In this document: positions 60,047-64,000 of the stretch, piece by piece
Layout: every line of letters starts with the position of its first letter
Numbering within the stretch: position 1 is the first letter of the stretch
Assembly (NCBI RefSeq): GCF_013344685.1
Contig: NZ_CP050138.1
Span: 62,001-126,000 of the forward strand
Direction: 5' to 3'
DNA from: Sphingomonas sp. CL5.1
GTDB taxonomy: Bacteria > Pseudomonadota > Alphaproteobacteria > Sphingomonadales > Sphingomonadaceae
DNA: 64,000 nucleotides
The notes under the pieces: generated by a model
Told to the model about the DNA's origin: nothing
Databases searched by the model: none
Seen by the model: only the letters and a program-made list of their open reading frames with translations
Program-made: the position numbers and the translations under genes

Positions 60047-62038
60047 ATGTTTACGTCCCCGACCCGCCTCCGCCTTTTGCCGATTCGCGTGCAAGCGCCT
60101 TCAGTCCGCCGATGGGTGCTCCGCATGATGGCGGTGCTTGGTGCCGTGGCCTGTACACTGGGTGCCAGCGCTATGGCCCATGCCGAAACGGCCGATGTCC
60201 AGACCGCATGGCGGCTTCTGGACTATATGTCGGTCGACTATGGTGGCGCGGTCTCCGGTGGCAGGATCAAGAGTGCCTCCGAATATGCCGAAATGACCGA
60301 GTTCGCGGCGTCGGTCTCCGCGCGCCTCGCGGTGTTGCCGCCAACGCCCGAACGCGTGAGGCTCATCGAGGGTGCGACACGGCTTCAGGCGGTCGTTGCC
60401 GCCAAGGGCTCGCCGAGCCAGGTTGCCGATCTTGCCCATGGTCTCGCCGCCGATCTGCTCAAAGCCTATCCGGTCCCGCTTGCTCCGGCCAGGGCACCCG
60501 ATTTCACCCGTGGTGCGACGCTCTTCGCCCAGAATTGCGCGAGTTGCCACGGTGCGGCCGGCGATGGTCGCGGCCCGAACGCCGCCAAGCTCGCCATCCC
60601 GCCTATCGCGTTCACCGACGTCGCCCGCGCTCGCCAGCGCAGCCCCTTCGCGCTCTATCAAGTGATCGACCAGGGTATCGACGGCACAGCGATGCAGAGC
60701 TTTTCGTCGCTGCCCACAGACGACCGCTGGGCGCTTGCCTTCTACGCGGGGAATTTCGCCTTTTCCGATGCGGCCGCTAAGGAAGGCGAACGGCTATGGA
60801 AAGCCGATCCCAGCCTTCGCCAACGGATTCCCGATCTGACGGCACTGGCCGGGCTGACCCCGGATACGCTCGCCAAGAGCATGGGGCCCGAGCAGGCCGA
60901 TGCGATCATCGCCTATCTGCGCCGCCACCCTGAAGCCGTGGTTCAGCAGGCACCGGGCTCGCTCGATGTGGCACGGGGCAAGCTGGCGCAGAGCCTCGCG
61001 GCTTATCGCGCGGGCAATCGCCATGCGGCGCAGGAATTAGCGCTGTCGGCCTATCTCGACGGGTTCGAGCCGCTCGAGCCGATGCTGACCGCGCGCGACG
61101 CAACGCTCATGGGTCATATCGAAAGCGCCATGGGCGAATTCCGCGCCTCGCTTCAGCAAGGTCGGCCCGCTGACGAGATAGCGACCCGTATCCAGGTGCT
61201 CGATGGCTTGTTCGATGACGCCGATGCGGCCTTGTCCCCGGACGCGGCGAGCAGCGCATCGACCTTTCTGGGCGCCTTCACCATCCTGCTGCGCGAGGGG
61301 CTCGAAGCCCTGCTGATCGTCGTTGCGATGATCGCCTTCCTGCGCAAGGCCGAGCGACCCGAGGTGCTGCCCTATGTCCATGGCGGCTGGATCGGCGCGC
61401 TGGCGGCGGGCGGCCTGACCTGGGCGGTTGCAACCTATGCGATCGGGATCAGCGGCGCGAGCCGGGAGCTCACCGAAGGGTTCGGATCGCTGTTCGCGGC
61501 CGTCGTCCTGCTCTCCGTGGGGATATGGATGCACGGCAAGGCGCAGGCGGACCAATGGCAGCGCTACATCCGCGAAAAGATGTCGCGCGCGCTGTCACGG
61601 CAATCGGCTTGGTTCCTCTTCGGCCTGGCCTTCATCGTCGTCTATCGCGAGGTGTTCGAGACCATCCTGTTTTATGCTGCGCTCTGGACCCAGGGCAATG
61701 GCGGTATCATGCTGGCTGGCGCCGGCTCGGCGGTCCTGCTGCTCGGCCTCATTGCCTGGGCGATGCTGCGCTACAGCCGCGACCTGCCGATCGCGAAGTT
61801 CTTCGCCTATAGCGCGTGGCTGATGGCGCTCCTCACCATCGTACTCGCCGGCAAGGGTGTGGCCGCGCTGCAGGAAGCCGGCATAGTCGACATTGCGCCG
61901 CTTGGCGGCGGAATTCGCGTCTCGGTGCTCGGCATCTTCCCGACCGTGCAGTCGATGGGCGCCCAGTTGCTGATGCTCGTCGCGGTGGCGGGCGGGTTCA
62001 TTCTCAACCGGCGCCGTGCCGTCGTGGCAACCACCTGA
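60047..62038 (+). CDS. pbrT: FTR1-family permease with cytochrome c domain (PbrT-like)
   Basis: A 663-residue membrane protein. After a signal or anchor (about residues 24-45) comes a periplasmic cytochrome c-type domain with CASCH (164-168) and a possible Met ligand further on. The FTR1 permease domain follows, with ILLREGLEALLI (REGLE 416-420) and VVYREVFETILF. PbrT of lead-resistance systems is an FTR1-like importer. It has a strong AAAGGAGG Shine-Dalgarno, but this overlaps the -10 box. A GTG at 60116 would give a cleaner signal peptide. Confidence 0.85.
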   Translation: MFTSPTRLRLLPIRVQAPSVRRWVLRMMAVLGAVACTLGASAMAHAETADVQTAWRLLDYMSVDYGGAVSGGRIKSASEYAEMTEFAASVSARLAVLPPTPERVRLIEGATRLQAVVAAKGSPSQVADLAHGLAADLLKAYPVPLAPARAPDFTRGATLFAQNCASCHGAAGDGRGPNAAKLAIPPIAFTDVARARQRSPFALYQVIDQGIDGTAMQSFSSLPTDDRWALAFYAGNFAFSDAAAKEGERLWKADPSLRQRIPDLTALAGLTPDTLAKSMGPEQADAIIAYLRRHPEAVVQQAPGSLDVARGKLAQSLAAYRAGNRHAAQELALSAYLDGFEPLEPMLTARDATLMGHIESAMGEFRASLQQGRPADEIATRIQVLDGLFDDADAALSPDAASSASTFLGAFTILLREGLEALLIVVAMIAFLRKAERPEVLPYVHGGWIGALAAGGLTWAVATYAIGISGASRELTEGFGSLFAAVVLLSVGIWMHGKAQADQWQRYIREKMSRALSRQSAWFLFGLAFIVVYREVFETILFYAALWTQGNGGIMLAGAGSAVLLLGLIAWAMLRYSRDLPIAKFFAYSAWLMALLTIVLAGKGVAALQEAGIVDIAPLGGGIRVSVLGIFPTVQSMGAQLLMLVAVAGGFILNRRRAVVATT

Positions 62039-62068
62039 TGAAGATCGGAGCAGGGAGCGATATTCGTC

Positions 62069-62099
62069 TTGACCCTCTAGTAGCTAGAGGGTGCATAAG
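62069..62099 (+). promoter_or_regulatory. PbrR/CadR-type promoter before the CDF transporter gene
   Basis: -35 TTGACC (62069-62074), 19-bp spacer with ACCCTCTAG-TAG-CTAGAGGGT (62072-62092), -10 CATAAG (62094-62099). It is the third sister of the same operator type within 2.6 kb. Confidence 0.85.
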
Positions 62100-62131
62100 G
62101 CTGCTCATGATGCTTGCGCGCGTGGATAATC

Positions 62132-62809
62132 ATGGTCTGTAGCAGCTGCCAGTCGGATGCGCCGGCGGCGCCCGATCCGCGTTGGCGCCGCGTGCTGTGG
62201 ATCGCTCTTGCGATCAATCTGACGATGTTCGCCGGCGAGATCGTCGCGGGTATCGCCTCGGGGTCGCGTTCGCTCCAGGCAGACGCGCTCGATTTTTTAG
62301 GTGACTCCGCAAATTATGCGATCAGCCTCGGGGTCGCGAGCATGGCGCTCGGCTGGCGGTCGCGTGCCGCATTGCTCAAAGGCGGCACCATCCTTGCCTT
62401 CGGCCTCTACGTCTTGATCACGACGCTGCTTGCCGCGCTGGGTGGGGGCATACCGCAGGCTGGGACGATGGGTATCGTCGGCGTGATCGCACTGGTCGCA
62501 AACGGCAGCGTTGCGCTCATGCTCTACCGCTATCGGAGCGGCGACGCGAACATGCGATCCGTGTGGATCTGCTCGCGTAACGACGCCATCGGTAATTTGG
62601 CAGTATTGATTGCCGCCGCAGGTGTGCTCGGCACGGGCACGGCCTGGCCGGATCTGACGGTAGCCCTGATCATGGCAGGGCTCGGCATTTGGGGTGGCCT
62701 TCAAATCATTATCCAGGCGCGGACGGAGCTATATCCCAAACCATCTGAGGATGCGTCGGCACAACTTCCGCTGACTTCTGGCAGCTTGCAGTTGCTGGAG
62801 CGCAAATAG
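62132..62809 (+). CDS. Cation diffusion facilitator family efflux protein
   Basis: A 225-residue protein with six membrane helices. It starts MVCSSCQSD. The CDF metal site is in GSRSLQADALDFLGDSANY and the later SRNDAIGNLAVLIAA, the two D-x-x-x-D-type pairs of CDF transporters. It lacks a long C-terminal domain. The ATG at 62132 has little Shine-Dalgarno; a TTG at 62114 would add 6 residues. It is controlled by the PbrR-type promoter. Confidence 0.85.
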   Translation: MVCSSCQSDAPAAPDPRWRRVLWIALAINLTMFAGEIVAGIASGSRSLQADALDFLGDSANYAISLGVASMALGWRSRAALLKGGTILAFGLYVLITTLLAALGGGIPQAGTMGIVGVIALVANGSVALMLYRYRSGDANMRSVWICSRNDAIGNLAVLIAAAGVLGTGTAWPDLTVALIMAGLGIWGGLQIIIQARTELYPKPSEDASAQLPLTSGSLQLLERK

Positions 62810-62868
62810 ATGCTTTCCATCGCAATCCGCCTTCGCGCAAGACCCGCCCGATCGCCCGAGTTTATGCG

Positions 62869-63288
62869 ATGACATCTCATTTCTTTATGCGATGTCGGGG
62901 CTATCCCGTTGTCGGCTTTCCTGTTAGTCGGTTGTCCGTGCGACGCTTGCTCAACATCCTTGCTTATTTGGCGATCGTCCTTTCCCTTGGGACGACGGCG
63001 ACGGCGCATGTGCTGGAACGGCCGGATGTAAGCGTTACATCTCAGGAAATAGGCGTGGACGAAGTTGCTCTAGGCCATGCGCCCGGCGACGCCGATCAAG
63101 TGCCCTCCGATGGTGACAAAGGGTATCCTCACCATCACGGCGGCTGCCACGGTGATCATGTCGCAGCGCCGGTCAAGATCTCCAATGCCGCGCTCACGCA
63201 CGACCTTCGGCTTGCCCCCATTTTCGCAAGTCATTCCATGCGGCCGCTCTCAACTGCCGATCCGGCGCTTAGGCCCCCACAAGCCTGA
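62869..63288 (+). CDS. Small His-rich secreted protein upstream of czcC-like gene
   Basis: A 139-residue protein with one hydrophobic N-terminal stretch (LLNILAYLAIVLSLGTTATA) and a His-rich mature part (PHHHGGCHGDHVAAP). It is of a kind often found directly before czc-type efflux operons, but with no defined function. It precedes the TolC-like gene by 65 bp. The start is uncertain because no Shine-Dalgarno is seen; an internal ATG at 62887 is possible. Confidence 0.65.
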   Translation: MTSHFFMRCRGYPVVGFPVSRLSVRRLLNILAYLAIVLSLGTTATAHVLERPDVSVTSQEIGVDEVALGHAPGDADQVPSDGDKGYPHHHGGCHGDHVAAPVKISNAALTHDLRLAPIFASHSMRPLSTADPALRPPQA

Positions 63289-63353
63289 CGATCCGCTGAC
63301 CTCGCCGGCCATTGCCGCGCGGGGCGAATCCGGTTCGTCAGGAGTCATCATCT

Positions 63354-64000
63354 ATGTATCGTACAATCGCGGCCGTTATGGTCGCGGCGACCTTGGCCAG
63401 TACGGCAGGGGCGCAGACAGCATTGCCGCCCGGCATTCCGGCGGCGAACCCTTCGTCACAAGCGGCAGACGCGTTCTCGCTTGAGAATGCGCTTGCTGCG
63501 GGCGGTATGCCATCAGCCCCGTCGGCCGCCGCCCGTAATGGCGCGGCATCGGGACCTGAGGGTAATGGTCCAGCCCCGCTTCCATCGGTCGCGGCGGCGA
63601 CGGCCGGCGTCGGCGCCGCGACAGCAGCACGGCGCGTTGCCGGCCTGCGCCCGAACCCCGAGTTTCAGGCACAAGTCGAGAATGTCGGCGGCACCGGCGT
63701 CTACAAGGGGCTGCGGAGCTCCGAAACGACGGTCGGTGTGGCGCTCCCGCTAGAGCTGGGTGGCAAGCGGCCGGCGCGTGTCGCGCTTGCAACCGCACGC
63801 CTCACTCGCGCGCAGGTCCAGGCTGAAATCGCGAGAGCGGATCTCCGCTTGCGGATTACGCAGCTTTACATCGAAGCGGCTGCTGCCGAGCGTCGGGCAG
63901 AGGTACTAAGCGAGCAGGCTGGGATCGCCAACAACGCGTTCCGCGTCTCTAGCGAGCGCGTCAAGGCCGGCGACGTCGGCCCGATCGAGCAACAACGGGC
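63354..64000 (+). CDS. czcC: TolC-family outer-membrane protein of a czc-type pump (cut by window edge)
   Basis: The first 215 codons are present and open at 64000. The signal peptide (MYRTIAAVMVAATLASTAGA) is followed by AFSLENALAAGG, a long Ala/Pro linker and LRPNPEFQAQVENVGG, then VGVALPLELGGKRPARV, characteristic of CzcC-like outer channels. AGGAG precedes the ATG at 63354. The pump and adaptor are expected to the right of the window. A separate cusC-like gene is at 46337. Confidence 0.85.
   Translation, partial: MYRTIAAVMVAATLASTAGAQTALPPGIPAANPSSQAADAFSLENALAAGGMPSAPSAAARNGAASGPEGNGPAPLPSVAAATAGVGAATAARRVAGLRPNPEFQAQVENVGGTGVYKGLRSSETTVGVALPLELGGKRPARVALATARLTRAQVQAEIARADLRLRITQLYIEAAAAERRAEVLSEQAGIANNAFRVSSERVKAGDVGPIEQQR

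Overview
The window looks like part of a large plasmid or plasmid-like replicon of an alphaproteobacterium, most probably a sphingomonad (Sphingobium, Sphingomonas or Novosphingobium type). The reasons are high GC with strong alphaproteobacterial codon bias, an iteron-type repA with parA and parB, a block of accessory DNA-handling genes of the kind carried by sphingomonad plasmids, and metal genes of the sphingomonad type (NrsF/SigF pair, ArsN2, TAT-exported CopA, CopB). No rRNA, tRNA or CRISPR array was found.

Region 1 (1-13961, all minus strand) is a plasmid backbone block. It holds a partial ssb, a HEPN-like protein, a SLOG/YspA-like protein, several conserved proteins of unknown role, an ATP-pyrophosphatase gene and a DUF6927-like gene that each carry a frameshift, an ArdC-type antirestriction protein, a large ParB-domain protein, a 1405-residue methyltransferase/Strawberry-notch helicase, a Toprim-like protein and a second SSB. 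The gaps contain recurring GC-rich stem-loop leaders and an exact 45-bp repeat.

Region 2 (13962-20592) is the replication and partition core. It has about 22-bp iterons upstream of repA, then repA, parA and parB. Two near-identical palindromes lie just before parA and parB (candidate parS or operators). Reverse-oriented iteron copies lie after repA and inside parB. An HTH protein and a tyrosine recombinase follow. A decayed Tn3-family transposase end (20593-20886) marks the junction with the cargo.

Region 3 (20881-64000) is a composite of stress and metal modules: a BigR-like sulfide/persulfide module; two MerR-controlled small operons (one regulator cut by a stop codon, the other serving a MerT-like gene and a GDCCVxC gene); an ars cluster with a truncated arsC; an ECF sigma/NrsF pair; a CueR-copper ATPase operon; an orphan FliQ and an orphan nuclease; copCD; a CnrYXH-like sigma system followed by a long copper locus (copA, copB, PepSY, two DUF305, DUF411, a Cus-type RND pump and CusF); a metal-linked transporter and a protease; a pbr-like lead/cadmium regulon with three matching MerR-type promoters; and the start of a czc-type efflux operon that runs off the right edge.

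The most novel-looking item is a two-gene cassette of small secreted proteins (one Met/Cys-rich, one with an HYEW..P.YGPR motif). It occurs twice in the same gene order, once behind a GTAACC-N16-CGAA promoter next to sigF/nrsF and once inside the copper locus. Also notable are the iteron copies embedded in parB, the MerR gene with an intact target promoter but a nonsense codon before its metal-binding tail, and the arsC-arsN2 deletion junction.
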